Assembly (NCBI GenBank): GCA_902812465.1
Contig: CADDZE010000017.1
Span: 1 to 64,000, forward strand
Length of the DNA: 64,000 nt
Origin: Acidobacteriota bacterium
GTDB lineage: Bacteria > Acidobacteriota > Terriglobia > UBA7540
Reading direction: 5' to 3'
This document shows positions 1 to 9,407 of this stretch, piece by piece (within the stretch, counting starts at the first letter, position 1; each line of letters opens with the position of its first letter). The translations under genes were made by a program, and so were the position numbers. Below the pieces are notes generated by a model. That model did not search any database, was not told where the DNA came from, and saw nothing but the letters and a program-made list of their open reading frames with translations.

Positions 1-381
1 AACCTGCGCATCAAGCAGGCGGAGGTTCGGTTCGGCCTCGAGCACCTGGCGCATGTGGATGCGATACTGCTTCTTGTCCGCCTGGGCGCGCGGCGACCAC
101 ACGGCCGGTCCGCGGCTGGTGTTGAGCAGGCGAAACTGAATGCCCACCGAATCAATCACTTCTCCCATGACGCCGCCCAGCGCGTCCACTTCGCGCACCA
201 GATGGCCCTTGGCGATGCCGCCTATTGCCGGATTGCAGGACATCTGGGCGATGAGGTCGAGGTTCATGGTGTAGAGCGCGGTGCGCAGTCCCATGCGCGC
301 CGGGGCCATCGCCGCCTCGCAACCAGCGTGGCCGGCACCAACGACGACTACATCAAAGCGTTCAGTGAAACGGTTGGCCAT
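1..381 (-). CDS. mnmG: tRNA uridine-5-carboxymethylaminomethyl modification enzyme MnmG (GidA), N-terminal part
   Basis: Only the first 127 codons lie in the window; the gene runs off the left edge. The protein opens [20 protein letters not shown], with the FAD dinucleotide-binding glycine motif GAGHAG at residues 15-20 followed by CEAA. Further on it has [16 protein letters not shown] and [14 protein letters not shown], both characteristic of MnmG. With MnmE, MnmG installs the carboxymethylaminomethyl group on wobble U34 of certain tRNAs, using FAD, glycine and methylene-tetrahydrofolate (family knowledge). The ATG at 379-381 is chosen because the family starts just before the beta-strand leading into the FAD motif. 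A TATAAT on the minus strand at 606-611 could serve transcription from far upstream. Confidence 0.96.
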   Translation of the reverse strand, partial: MANRFTERFDVVVVGAGHAGCEAAMAPARMGLRTALYTMNLDLIAQMSCNPAIGGIAKGHLVREVDALGGVMGEVIDSVGIQFRLLNTSRGPAVWSPRAQADKKQYRIHMRQVLEAEPNLRLLDAQV

Positions 382-675
382 GGGATTCGATACCGGTGGC
401 TCGATCAGAACTTACCGTGGCACTCGAAGAGTCGGAGAAGAGCCAACGCCCATCCCGAGGATGGGTCGAAGGTCAACGCCTGGGGGTCGAGAACCGCCCC
501 GATCCACGCTCGCCAGTCAGTCGCTCGCCGCGTTGACCGCCTTCACGAAGCCTGCCGAAGCTCTTCCAGCGTCAGCCCGGGGATACCCTCCACGCCCCGC
601 TCACCATTATATTGCAGGACGATGATGGATTCGGACGGGCCCCGAGGCGGGTCGCAGCCTGATTTTCCCTCGTCT
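382..675. other. Intergenic region upstream of mnmG
   Basis: About 290 bases between mnmG and the methyltransferase gene that ends upstream of it. I see a perfect TATAAT on the minus strand (606-611) without a recognisable -35, and a possible small minus-strand ORF (543-689, listed separately). No tRNA, terminator or repeat stands out. Confidence 0.4.
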
Positions 676-689
676 TCAGCTTTTCGCAA
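543..689 (-). CDS. Possible small ORF (48 aa) overlapping the end of the methyltransferase gene
   Basis: From a TTG at 687-689 an open frame runs to a TGA at 543-545, overlapping the methyltransferase stop by 14 nt in another frame. Its second half (SIIVLQYNGERGVEGIPGLT, then LEELRQAS) looks protein-like: a beta-type stretch followed by an amphipathic helix. There is no clear ribosome-binding site and the start is weak, so it could be a chance frame or the tail of something decayed. Its place as the last gene of a tldD-tldE-methyltransferase unit is the main reason to record it. Function unknown. Confidence 0.22.
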   Translation of the reverse strand: MRKAEDEGKSGCDPPRGPSESIIVLQYNGERGVEGIPGLTLEELRQAS

Positions 690-1524
690 AAAGGCAAACG
701 CCCGACCAGGGGCGCGAGCCCTGACGACCCTTGGATTCTGGCAGCATCGCGAAAAGCCGCAGCCGAAAGGGAAGGCACTTCAAACGCGCCGCTGTCTTCA
801 GGATCGAGTGCACCTCAACCGGCTTCCACCCCAGCGGCGTGAAGAATTCCGGACCTTCGGCGGGAGCAAACTTCAGAGGCGATTGGTCCTGGGCCAGTTC
901 GAAGCCCATTCTCTGCTGCAGCAGGCGCAGCAAGTTTGGCGAGGCGATGTCCAGAATCCAGCGCCGAAAGCTGGCTGGAGCTGCAAGATCATGGGCAAGG
1001 GAGGAGACTTGATCCGCAGTAAGGTAGATGAGGAGGCCCTCGCTGATCAGCAAGGCTTTGGTTGCCCGCTGGCCGAGCTGGGCGAAGAGCTGGCGCCGGG
1101 CGCTGACGTTCGACAGGTCCATGCGCACCCGCTCGAGGGTGCACACTGGCTTCTCGTTCCGGAGCATGTCTTCCTTGTAGTCAAGTATCTCGGGCAGGTC
1201 TACTTCAACCCATTGCAGCATGGCCGGCAGTGGCAGGCGATACGGCCTCGCGTCGAGGCCGGCGGCAAGATTTACTACCAGGTCGATACCTTGCCCGAGC
1301 TCCCGCAAGAGGAGTCGATCGATCGCGTAGGTCCGCGCGACAAAGCTCCAGGCGTTCTCTTCGGAGAACGGCAGCGAGGCGGCAATCTGTTCGCCGCGCT
1401 CCCCGGCCAAGCGCCGGGCGAAAGGATCGCGGAAGACCGCGTCCGGGCGTTCGCTCTCCCGCGCCCGGTATACCGCCACCCAGCGGGCCGTATCCGAGAT
1501 GCTGCGAATCAAAGGCTTGCTCAC
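676..1524 (-). CDS. Class I SAM-dependent methyltransferase, leucine carboxyl methyltransferase-like (TIGR00027 type)
   Basis: This 282-aa protein matches the bacterial LCMT/PPM1-like methyltransferases. It has an N-terminal arginine-rich helix region (ARWVAVYRARESERPDA, FRDPFARRLAG), then the SAM-binding motif VVNLAAGLDARPYRL at residues 83-97, then an acidic VEVDLPEILDYKE segment (residues 106-118). Length is usual for the family. The methyl acceptor is unknown; relatives modify carboxylates or small metabolites, but I cannot predict the substrate. It lies 39 nt downstream of tldE in the same direction, so it probably belongs to the tldD-tldE transcript. Confidence 0.85.
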   Translation of the reverse strand: MSKPLIRSISDTARWVAVYRARESERPDAVFRDPFARRLAGERGEQIAASLPFSEENAWSFVARTYAIDRLLLRELGQGIDLVVNLAAGLDARPYRLPLPAMLQWVEVDLPEILDYKEDMLRNEKPVCTLERVRMDLSNVSARRQLFAQLGQRATKALLISEGLLIYLTADQVSSLAHDLAAPASFRRWILDIASPNLLRLLQQRMGFELAQDQSPLKFAPAEGPEFFTPLGWKPVEVHSILKTAARLKCLPFRLRLFAMLPESKGRQGSRPWSGVCLFAKS

Positions 1525-1563
1525 CAGCTCGCCGCGCCGCCCACACCAAGCAAGACCCGTCTG

Positions 1564-2898
1564 TCAGAATTTGGTGGCCGAGGAGAACGTAAACTCGCGC
1601 ACCTTCATGGCTGGCACCACCATGTCGAACGTCTCCTCGCCGGAGGTCCGCTGCGCCGGGCTCATAGCTTCCACCTCGTTCAGCATGGCGATGAGACTCT
1701 GGTTAAAGCGCAGGTTTTTCACTCCGTGGCGCACCTGCCCGTCTTCAATCCAAAACGTGCCATCACGGGTCATGCCGGTGAGGATCTTCTGATACGGGTC
1801 GACCTCACGGATGTACCACAGGCGGGTGACGAGCAAACCGCGCGCCGTCGAGCGCACCATCTCCGCTACCGAGGTCTTTCCCCCATCCATCACCACGTTG
1901 AGCGGCATCTCGCCAAACTCGTTGGGCAGCGGGAAACCGTGGCCGGTTGGCTCCGCCTTCAGACGGTGCGCCGTCTGCCGCGCGTAGACAAGGTTTTTCA
2001 CCACCCCATGCTCCACCAGGATCACCCTCTGGCGCGGGATGCCTTCGCCGTCAAAGGGCGCTCCACTCTGCAACGGGTGATAGACGTCGTCGCGAAGGCT
2101 GATGTTGTCCCCGAAGACCTTCCGCCCAACCCGCCCGGTGAAGCAACTCCGCTGCTCGGCCACTGCCAGACCTCCGAAGTCCATCATCATGAATCCGAGC
2201 AGGTCGAGCACTGCCGAGGGCTCGAGAATCACAGTGTACTTTCCGGGCTCCAGTTCGCGCGGCTCCCGGCTCTGGAGGGCCTTCTCCGCCGCCCGGGCGG
2301 CCAGCGCCTCAGGGTTAAGCTCCTGCCATTTCGGCGAGGTCTCCTTCGCCCAGCCCGAGCTGGACGATCCCATCATCGTCACCGAGATCTCCGACATCGT
2401 CTCCTCGTGATGCGCGTGCAAGCCACGCGAGTTGAAGAGCGATGTGCTATAGGCCCCTTGGGAAACCACGCCGGCGGCCGTGAGGTGGTCCTTGGTAGCA
2501 CGCGCGATAATGCGGCGCGCCACCTCGGCACGCTCCTGGGGGGTAACGTCAGCCGTTCTCGGATCGAAGCGATCGACGCCCCGATAGGCCTGCGCAGGCG
2601 GCATCGGCAGCAACTCGGGATCGGGGGGCTCGAGGCGCGCCAAAGCCAGCGCAGACTCGCACACTTGGCGGATGGAGGCCTCATCCAGCTTGTTGGTACT
2701 GGCGCGGGCGGTGCGTTGATCCACGACTGCGCGTACCGAGAGGCTAACCTCTTCCTCCGCCATGTTCTGATGAATGGTGTTGTTAGCGAAACGCGTCAGG
2801 GCGTGCGAGACGGCGCTGATCATCGCCTCCGTCTCCTGAGCTGTCGAATACTTGAGTACTTTTTCGAAGAGGGCGCTGGCCTGAGCTGAAGTGAGCAT
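1564..2898 (-). CDS. tldE: TldE/PmbA-family metalloprotease subunit
   Basis: 444 aa, the length of TldE/PmbA proteins. The N-terminal half has the family's alpha/beta fold (SLSVRAVVDQRTARASTNKL), and the C-terminal half carries the TldD/E signature stretches (GKYTVILEPSAVLDLLGFMM, GRVGRKVFGDNISLRDDVYH, GLLVTRLWYIREVDPYQKIL). As expected for TldE, there is no HExxxH metal site; that sits in the partner TldD, encoded immediately upstream with a 37-nt gap. TldD and TldE form a heterodimeric peptidase that clips unfolded or modified peptides (known for microcin B17 maturation and CcdA turnover in E. coli). The ATG at 2896-2898 is supported by the family N-terminus. Confidence 0.92.
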   Translation of the reverse strand: MLTSAQASALFEKVLKYSTAQETEAMISAVSHALTRFANNTIHQNMAEEEVSLSVRAVVDQRTARASTNKLDEASIRQVCESALALARLEPPDPELLPMPPAQAYRGVDRFDPRTADVTPQERAEVARRIIARATKDHLTAAGVVSQGAYSTSLFNSRGLHAHHEETMSEISVTMMGSSSSGWAKETSPKWQELNPEALAARAAEKALQSREPRELEPGKYTVILEPSAVLDLLGFMMMDFGGLAVAEQRSCFTGRVGRKVFGDNISLRDDVYHPLQSGAPFDGEGIPRQRVILVEHGVVKNLVYARQTAHRLKAEPTGHGFPLPNEFGEMPLNVVMDGGKTSVAEMVRSTARGLLVTRLWYIREVDPYQKILTGMTRDGTFWIEDGQVRHGVKNLRFNQSLIAMLNEVEAMSPAQRTSGEETFDMVVPAMKVREFTFSSATKF

Positions 2899-2935
2899 GG
2901 AGATGGTTTATCGTAACGTGTGCCTCAGTCTCAAA

Positions 2936-4396
2936 CTAACCAGACCCGTACGCCACGCCGACCTGGACTCTCCGGAACCGAGCCGGCGCCGCTCCGTGGC
3001 CGGTGCCCATCGTCTGCATCGGCTGGCCTTTGCCGCAGTTGGGTGTGCCCCACAGAATCCAGTAATCGGCGTTGCAGATGGCGTCACAGGAATTCCAAAA
3101 CTCGGTCGTAATTCCGCCGTAGCTCGCATTCTTCAGCATGCGGGTCTTCTTGCCGCCCCTGATCTCCCAGCCGATCTCGGTTCCGAACTGGAAGTTGTAC
3201 CTCCGGTCGTCAATCGACCAGCTTCGGTTCGTTTCCATGTAGATGCCGTCATCCGTGTCGGCAATCAAGTCCTCAAGCTTCCAGGTGCCGGGCAGCAGGC
3301 TGACGTTGGTCATGCGGATGAGCGGAATGCGGTTCCAGCCCTCGGCGCGCATCGCGCCGTTTGAGCGAGGCAAGGAGAGCGCAGCCGCCGACTCGCGGGA
3401 GGTGAGGTAGCCCACAAACAAGCCGTTCTGGATGATTGGGGTGACCTGGGCAGGCACTCCTTCGTCGTCGTAGCCAAAAGTGCCCAGGCCTGGGCCGTGG
3501 GCAGGCGTGGCATCCGCCACTACGTTCACGATCTCCGAAGCGTACTGCAGCTTGCCCAGCTTGTCCGGCGTCAGGAAACTGGTGCCGGCATAGTTGGCCT
3601 CGTCGCCCAGGACGCGGTCCAGTTCAATGGGGTGGCCGATGGACTCGTGGATTTGCAGGCCTAGCTGCGAGCTGTCCAGGATGATGTCTTTCACGCCCTG
3701 CGGACACTGGTCAGCCTGATGCAGGGCGACGGCCTCCTCGCCGACGCGCGGCGCGTGTGCCAGGAGATCGAGTTCTTCCACCAGTTCGTATCCCTTAGTT
3801 TGGTACTGCCCGCCAAATGAATTGGGATACGATCGCCGCTGAATTCCATTGCCGGAGAAGGATGTGGCCGCAAAGCCCGCGCCTGTTTGCGTCTTCACCT
3901 GGTGAATCTCCGAACCGAGGCTAGAGAGGAAGAGCTGGTCAATCTGGCGGAAGTCCATGGCGGCCTCGGCCAGCGTCACACCCTTCACCTTCAATAGTTC
4001 TGCGTCGACCTTTAGCAGCAGGTCGAGGCACGAAGAGACCGGAATGGAGAAGGGGTCAATTCGGCAAGGCGCGTACCACGTATCTACGATCTTCGACTCC
4101 GGTGCCAGGAGGACGTCTTTCGTCTTGCACAGAGCGCTGGCATGCGCGATCTCGACGGCCCGGGCCGCCACCCGGTCGACCGAATTGCGGGAGAGGTCAT
4201 CGGTGGCAGCAAATCCCCAGGCACCCCGGGCAATCACCCGTACCCCAATACCCAGCGATTCCGAGTCGCGCACCTGGCCCGTCTGCATGTTCTTGGTGGA
4301 AAGATAGCGCTGCCGGATATCCACCACCCGCACGTCCGCGTAAGTTGCACCGCGGGCCGTGGCCGTATCCAGAGCCTGTTGGGCGACGTCCTTCAT
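2936..4396 (-). CDS. tldD: Metalloprotease TldD
   Basis: 486 aa from the preferred start. The catalytic zinc motif HESIGH (H250, E251, H255) is followed by PIELDRVLGDEANYAGTSFL, a TldD hallmark. The C-terminus holds the conserved nucleophile-rich core region (GTFGYDDEGVPA, NGLFVGYLTSRESAA, SNGAMRAEGW). An upstream ATG at 4463-4465 would add 23 residues (TNNPIQSPDSPIHL...) unlike any TldD; the ATG at 4394-4396 (MKDVAQQALDTA) matches where the family begins. Neither start has a strong Shine-Dalgarno. It is the first gene of the tldD-tldE-methyltransferase run. Short repeated sequence lies in the leader. Confidence 0.94.
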   Translation of the reverse strand: MKDVAQQALDTATARGATYADVRVVDIRQRYLSTKNMQTGQVRDSESLGIGVRVIARGAWGFAATDDLSRNSVDRVAARAVEIAHASALCKTKDVLLAPESKIVDTWYAPCRIDPFSIPVSSCLDLLLKVDAELLKVKGVTLAEAAMDFRQIDQLFLSSLGSEIHQVKTQTGAGFAATSFSGNGIQRRSYPNSFGGQYQTKGYELVEELDLLAHAPRVGEEAVALHQADQCPQGVKDIILDSSQLGLQIHESIGHPIELDRVLGDEANYAGTSFLTPDKLGKLQYASEIVNVVADATPAHGPGLGTFGYDDEGVPAQVTPIIQNGLFVGYLTSRESAAALSLPRSNGAMRAEGWNRIPLIRMTNVSLLPGTWKLEDLIADTDDGIYMETNRSWSIDDRRYNFQFGTEIGWEIRGGKKTRMLKNASYGGITTEFWNSCDAICNADYWILWGTPNCGKGQPMQTMGTGHGAAPARFRRVQVGVAYGSG

Positions 4397-4418
4397 CGGA
4401 TGATCAGACACTCGGGTG

Positions 4419-4448
4419 ATCAGGTGGATTGGGCTATCAGGTGATTGG
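4419..4448. repeat. Short direct repeat in the tldD leader
   Basis: Two near-identical units, ATCAGGTGGATTGG (4419-4432) and ATCAGGTGATTGG (4436-4448), lie head to tail just upstream of the preferred tldD start. A related GGGTGATCAGG overlaps the first. Possible regulator site or slippage-derived sequence. Confidence 0.45.
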
Positions 4449-4589
4449 ATAGGGTTGTTTGTCAATCAACACAGTGAGTAAGATCGCCGACGTCTTCTCC
4501 TGCTTCTGAACCCTAAATCGGACTTGCTGCTCGCTGCCAGCGCGCCGGAAAGCCCACCTGGACCCGTCGCTCCCAATCAACGGTTCATC

Positions 4590-5870
<1,281 letters not shown>

Positions 5871-7025
5871 CTACAGGCCTGCCTCCTCTCGCAGTACGGC
5901 TGCTTTGTCTGTCCTTTCCCACGTAAACTCTGGTTCCTGGCGGCCAAAGTGCCCATAGGCCGCTGTCTTCTTGTAAATGGGCCGGAGCAGATGGAGAGAT
6001 TTGATGATTCCCCGAGGTGTGAGGTCGAAATGTGCCCGCACCATCTCTTTTAACCTGCAGTTATCCACACGTCCGGTACCGAAGGTTTCGACCATCACCG
6101 AAACTGGCTCGGCCACACCGATGGCGTAGGCCAACTGCACTTCGGCGCGCGAGGCCAGGCCGGCAGCTACGATGTTCTTGGCAATATAGCGGGCCATGTA
6201 GGTAGCGCTCCGGTCCACTTTAGTGGGATCCTTCCCGGAGAAGCAGCCGCCGCCGTGGTGCGCCACACCGCCGTAAGTGTCCACGATGATTTTGCGCCCT
6301 GTCAGGCCCGAATCGCCTACCGGACCGCCGGTCACAAAGCGTCCGGTGGGGTTGATGTGATACTTAGTCCTGTCATCCAACATGTGGGCGGGGATCACTG
6401 GCCGGATCACACACTCGCGAATCCCTTCCCTTAGGGTTTCGTTGCTGACGTCGTCAGTGTGCTGGGTGGAGACCACCACGGCGTCGACGCGGACCGGTCT
6501 TGAGCCGTCGTACTCCACCGTCACCTGCGCCTTGCCATCGGGACGAACGAAACCCAGTATGCCACGCCGGCGCACCTCCGCGAGGCGCAAACACAGCTTG
6601 TGCGCCATCATGATGGGGAAGGGCATCAACTCCGGCGTCTCATCGCAGGCATACCCAAACATCAGTCCTTGATCGCCCGCACCGCCGACGTCCACACCCA
6701 TGCTGATGTCTTGAGCCTGGCGCGTCAAGTTGATGACAATCGAACAAGCGTCAGCCGTGAAGCCGTCACTGGGCTCCGTGTAACCGATTTCGCGGATGGT
6801 CTCGCGCACAAGTCTTTCGATGTCCGGTTTCGCCGACGTCGTGATCTCGCCCGCCACATAAACGGATTGGTCCTTGACCAGCGCCTCGCACGCCACCCGT
6901 CCCTGCGGATCCTCAGCCAACACCGCGTCCAGGACCGCGTCGGAAATCTGGTCGCAAATCTTATCTGGGTGACCTTCCGTAACCGACTCCGAGGTAAACA
7001 GATAGGACTGCTTCGGCTCGGACAC
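5871..7025 (-). CDS. metK: S-adenosylmethionine synthetase (methionine adenosyltransferase)
   Basis: 384 aa, usual length. Makes SAM from methionine and ATP. Signatures: [20 protein letters not shown] (residues 11-30, metal/ATP-binding His19), [16 protein letters not shown] (115-130), and [17 protein letters not shown], where the usual GGGAFSGKD has Cys for Ala. The start is GTG (7023-7025), preceded eight bases upstream by AGAGGAGAA, a good ribosome-binding site. A weak TTGCAT-17-TAAGCT promoter can be drawn about 50 bases upstream. I saw no SAM riboswitch in the 110-base leader. ahcY follows without a gap. Confidence 0.98.
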   Translation of the reverse strand: MSEPKQSYLFTSESVTEGHPDKICDQISDAVLDAVLAEDPQGRVACEALVKDQSVYVAGEITTSAKPDIERLVRETIREIGYTEPSDGFTADACSIVINLTRQAQDISMGVDVGGAGDQGLMFGYACDETPELMPFPIMMAHKLCLRLAEVRRRGILGFVRPDGKAQVTVEYDGSRPVRVDAVVVSTQHTDDVSNETLREGIRECVIRPVIPAHMLDDRTKYHINPTGRFVTGGPVGDSGLTGRKIIVDTYGGVAHHGGGCFSGKDPTKVDRSATYMARYIAKNIVAAGLASRAEVQLAYAIGVAEPVSVMVETFGTGRVDNCRLKEMVRAHFDLTPRGIIKSLHLLRPIYKKTAAYGHFGRQEPEFTWERTDKAAVLREEAGL

Positions 7026-7135
7026 GCTGTTCTCCTCTTGTTGCGGCGATGCCCTGAATGGAAATCAGAATTTTGTAGCTTAACACGTGGTCCCGTGAAA
7101 TGCAATCGACCAGCGAGGATGGCGAGGATGCTCGG

Positions 7136-8440
7136 CTAGGCCAGATCTTCAACTTCGAGGTCTCTTTGTAGGTTGTAGCGAACTGCTGCAATGCCCTGGC
7201 TCGGCGCGAGCAGGTCGGAGCGATGCTGCACGAGCAGCAGATTTGTGCGATGAACGCGCGCAAGCTCAATAAGCTCATCCACGATGTTATCAACCGGCAA
7301 AAGCTTTTGCGAACAGAACGGACACTCCTCCAGCTGCACGCTTAAGTAGTGATGAGTGCGGCAGGCAAATCCAGCTCGATGGAGGTTCATGTCGATGTAG
7401 AACTCTTTCACCAGGAAAGTGTTGGCGGCGGCCAGCACAGCTTCCAGGCCTTCCGCCAGCAGCCCTTGGGCGCGGTAATCTGGCAGCCTTTCCAGAGCGC
7501 GGGTTTCCAGTTGCCGGCGGGCCTCATGCATAGCCTGTTCGATCAGTTTGCGCATCTCGGCCCGCGTAGCATGGGTCAATTCGGGAAACCGGGCGATCAC
7601 ACTACGTCGCGTGAGGTCATCGAGAAATGGCTCGAGCAGGTCAAGAACGCGCTGGTCCCCGAATAAGATGACCTGCTGGCAGCGATATTCGTGCCGATAG
7701 CGGCGCAGGAGAGCCGCCGTATCCTTCAGATGCCAATAGAGGTGGGTCAGGCGGTGGCGTTGGATTTTGGAGGGCAAACTGCGGGTTTCACTGGGCACAA
7801 AGGAGCGAAGGCCCGGCAATGGCTCCTCAAATCCCAGGTGATAGGTTAAGAACTCGGTGCGTTCCTTGGTCACGCAAGCGACCAACGCCTTTTCGTACTC
7901 TTCCAAGATCGCTTCGAGGGGTAAGGTGTAAGCGTCAAACCCGATGTCCAGAGCGTTATGGGTCCGGGTGCCGAGCTTGATCAGGCGGTTCAGACTCTCA
8001 CCTGATTTAAACAGCACTAGGGAGCGGCATCCGTCGGGAGAGAAGGAAGTGCTCAGAAACACCTCGATCTCCGCAAGATCTTTATCCAAAGCCTGACGGT
8101 GTTTTCGGTCGAGCGTCTGAAGCCATGGGGCGTTCCGCTCGAGCGCTTTCTTCTTGAGAGACTTGAAAACGGTGGCATAAGCCTTGGGGTCGCCGCGAAC
8201 CTCGTCGGGACTCAGGCTCAGATAGAGGCTCACTACCGGAGCGTCATAGCGCGCCTCGGCCAACCGGCGCACATCCTCGAGCGAAGCGAAGGCCTGAACC
8301 TCCATCGCGGCAACCAGCTGCTTTGGCTCCTGCGGCTTGAGGGGCGCTGCCGCCCGGCGCCCCAGAGCCTTCAACGCCGCGATTCGCCTCTCTCGCTCCT
8401 CGCACTCTTCCCAATATTCCAAGTCAGCTGCGCGGGGCAT
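7136..8440 (-). CDS. Bacterial eRF1/Vms1-like protein (baeRF family)
   Basis: 434 aa, no signal peptide or TM segment. After a short helical N-terminus comes PVVSLYLSLSPDE (around residue 70), the strand that opens domain 1 in archaeal/bacterial eRF1-like proteins. The middle (about 170-280) is the domain-2-like segment. The C-terminus has the domain 3 hallmark: DELIELARVHRTNLLLV and then SQGIAAVRYNL, comparable to the GIGAILRY end of eRF1. Cysteines in GFACRTHH and ECPFCSQKL may form a zinc knuckle. I see no GGQ peptide-release motif, so classical termination is unlikely. Relatives are implicated in ribosome rescue or nuclease-like roles (established for Vms1/ANKZF1). It sits 26 nt after the metallophosphoesterase-like gene in the same direction. 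Confidence 0.72.
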   Translation of the reverse strand: MPRAADLEYWEECEERERRIAALKALGRRAAAPLKPQEPKQLVAAMEVQAFASLEDVRRLAEARYDAPVVSLYLSLSPDEVRGDPKAYATVFKSLKKKALERNAPWLQTLDRKHRQALDKDLAEIEVFLSTSFSPDGCRSLVLFKSGESLNRLIKLGTRTHNALDIGFDAYTLPLEAILEEYEKALVACVTKERTEFLTYHLGFEEPLPGLRSFVPSETRSLPSKIQRHRLTHLYWHLKDTAALLRRYRHEYRCQQVILFGDQRVLDLLEPFLDDLTRRSVIARFPELTHATRAEMRKLIEQAMHEARRQLETRALERLPDYRAQGLLAEGLEAVLAAANTFLVKEFYIDMNLHRAGFACRTHHYLSVQLEECPFCSQKLLPVDNIVDELIELARVHRTNLLLVQHRSDLLAPSQGIAAVRYNLQRDLEVEDLA

Positions 8441-8466
8441 CGAAATGAGCCTCTCTAGAGGAGTGT

Positions 8467-9153
8467 CTACAGTTGGCGCAACTCGGCGCGCTGTTCATCG
8501 AGATCCACCACCGCATAATGGCCGTCGCTCAGATGTCCAGGGAGAACAATCAGGGATCTGCCTAACCAACCGGTCTGGAACTCTTTGCCAGCCGCGACAA
8601 CCAGCCGAGGTTTGTAAGTCCCGACCAGTTCCGCCAGACTTTCGCTTCCGCTTCGATGAAGTCCTTTATGTGCCGGCGGGGTGGCAAAAAGAAAGAGCTT
8701 CGAGTAATCGCGCAGCTCCTGCAGAAACTTCAGCCGGTATACGACTTCCCATCCCGGATAGCGGAGTGCCTGGCCCTCTTCGCGTTCCGTCTCCGCCCCG
8801 TCTACGATCCCGCCCATGCCACACACCAAGACATGCCCGGGGGCAAGACAGAATGCTCCGTGCACACCGTGAAGATAGGGAAATACTACTTCAATGCTGG
8901 CTGCTTCAAAAAGGTAATGCTGAATGGGAAAGTCGTCCGGCCCAGGAACATAGAACGTAGGAAGGTTGGTCTTGGCAAGAATTTTGAACAGGTCGCGATA
9001 GCCCGCGGATCCTGCACTCTTGGCTGTGAGGTTGCCTGCCAGCAGTAGCGCATCAAAGCCGCCTTGACGAGCCAGTTCAACCAAAGCTTCAACCGCTTTG
9101 AGGTTACCAGCAGGGTTCGAGGCAGCAAGGATGGTGCGAGTAAAATTCCGCAT
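8467..9153 (-). CDS. Calcineurin-like phosphoesterase-fold protein with degenerate metal site
   Basis: 228 aa with the order of blocks of small YfcE-type metallophosphoesterases, but the metal ligands are missing. The usual SDxHGN block reads ASNPAGN (about residues 11-17); GDxx reads AGNLTAK; GNHD reads PGPDDFP; the fourth block is ATPPAHKG; the last GHxH-like block reads AAGKEFQTG, followed by LPGHLSDGHYAVVDL. The fold is probably kept and the catalysis lost or changed, so binding or scaffolding is a fair guess (inference). ATG 9151-9153 has CTGGAG nine bases upstream. It precedes the eRF1-like gene by 26 nt and probably shares its transcript. Confidence 0.66.
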   Translation of the reverse strand: MRNFTRTILAASNPAGNLKAVEALVELARQGGFDALLLAGNLTAKSAGSAGYRDLFKILAKTNLPTFYVPGPDDFPIQHYLFEAASIEVVFPYLHGVHGAFCLAPGHVLVCGMGGIVDGAETEREEGQALRYPGWEVVYRLKFLQELRDYSKLFLFATPPAHKGLHRSGSESLAELVGTYKPRLVVAAGKEFQTGWLGRSLIVLPGHLSDGHYAVVDLDEQRAELRQL

Positions 9154-9407
9154 TGTTGGTTCTCCAGGTTTCTTTATTTTCTACTGTCTGAATCGTCTGA
9201 GGCCTGACGCCTAGGATAGAGGGCTTCGCCTGACGCATCGTGTAAGACGCCTTTTCCCTCCGCCTTGGTTGCCCCCCACACGCCAGCCTCCTACCTTGGC
9301 TCGCCAACCCGTGTGACAACGGCTAGGGAAACACGCGCTTTGGGCGCGCCATGACCGCTTGCAACCCCTCCTGCCTCATGAGATTCTAACTGCCTAGCCA
9401 GCGAAGG

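Noticed and set aside
55-2889. Very long plus-strand ORF (944 codons) opposite mnmG, the methyltransferase and tldE
   Set aside because: It runs antisense across three recognised genes and the gaps between them, and shows no domain. High GC and codon bias in the real genes keep the opposite frame open. The same holds for plus-strand frames at 10419-11663 and 29876-31558.
7026-7135. SAM or SAH riboswitch upstream of metK-ahcY
   Set aside because: The 110-base leader shows none of the conserved aptamer elements I know; only a weak promoter and a good SD.
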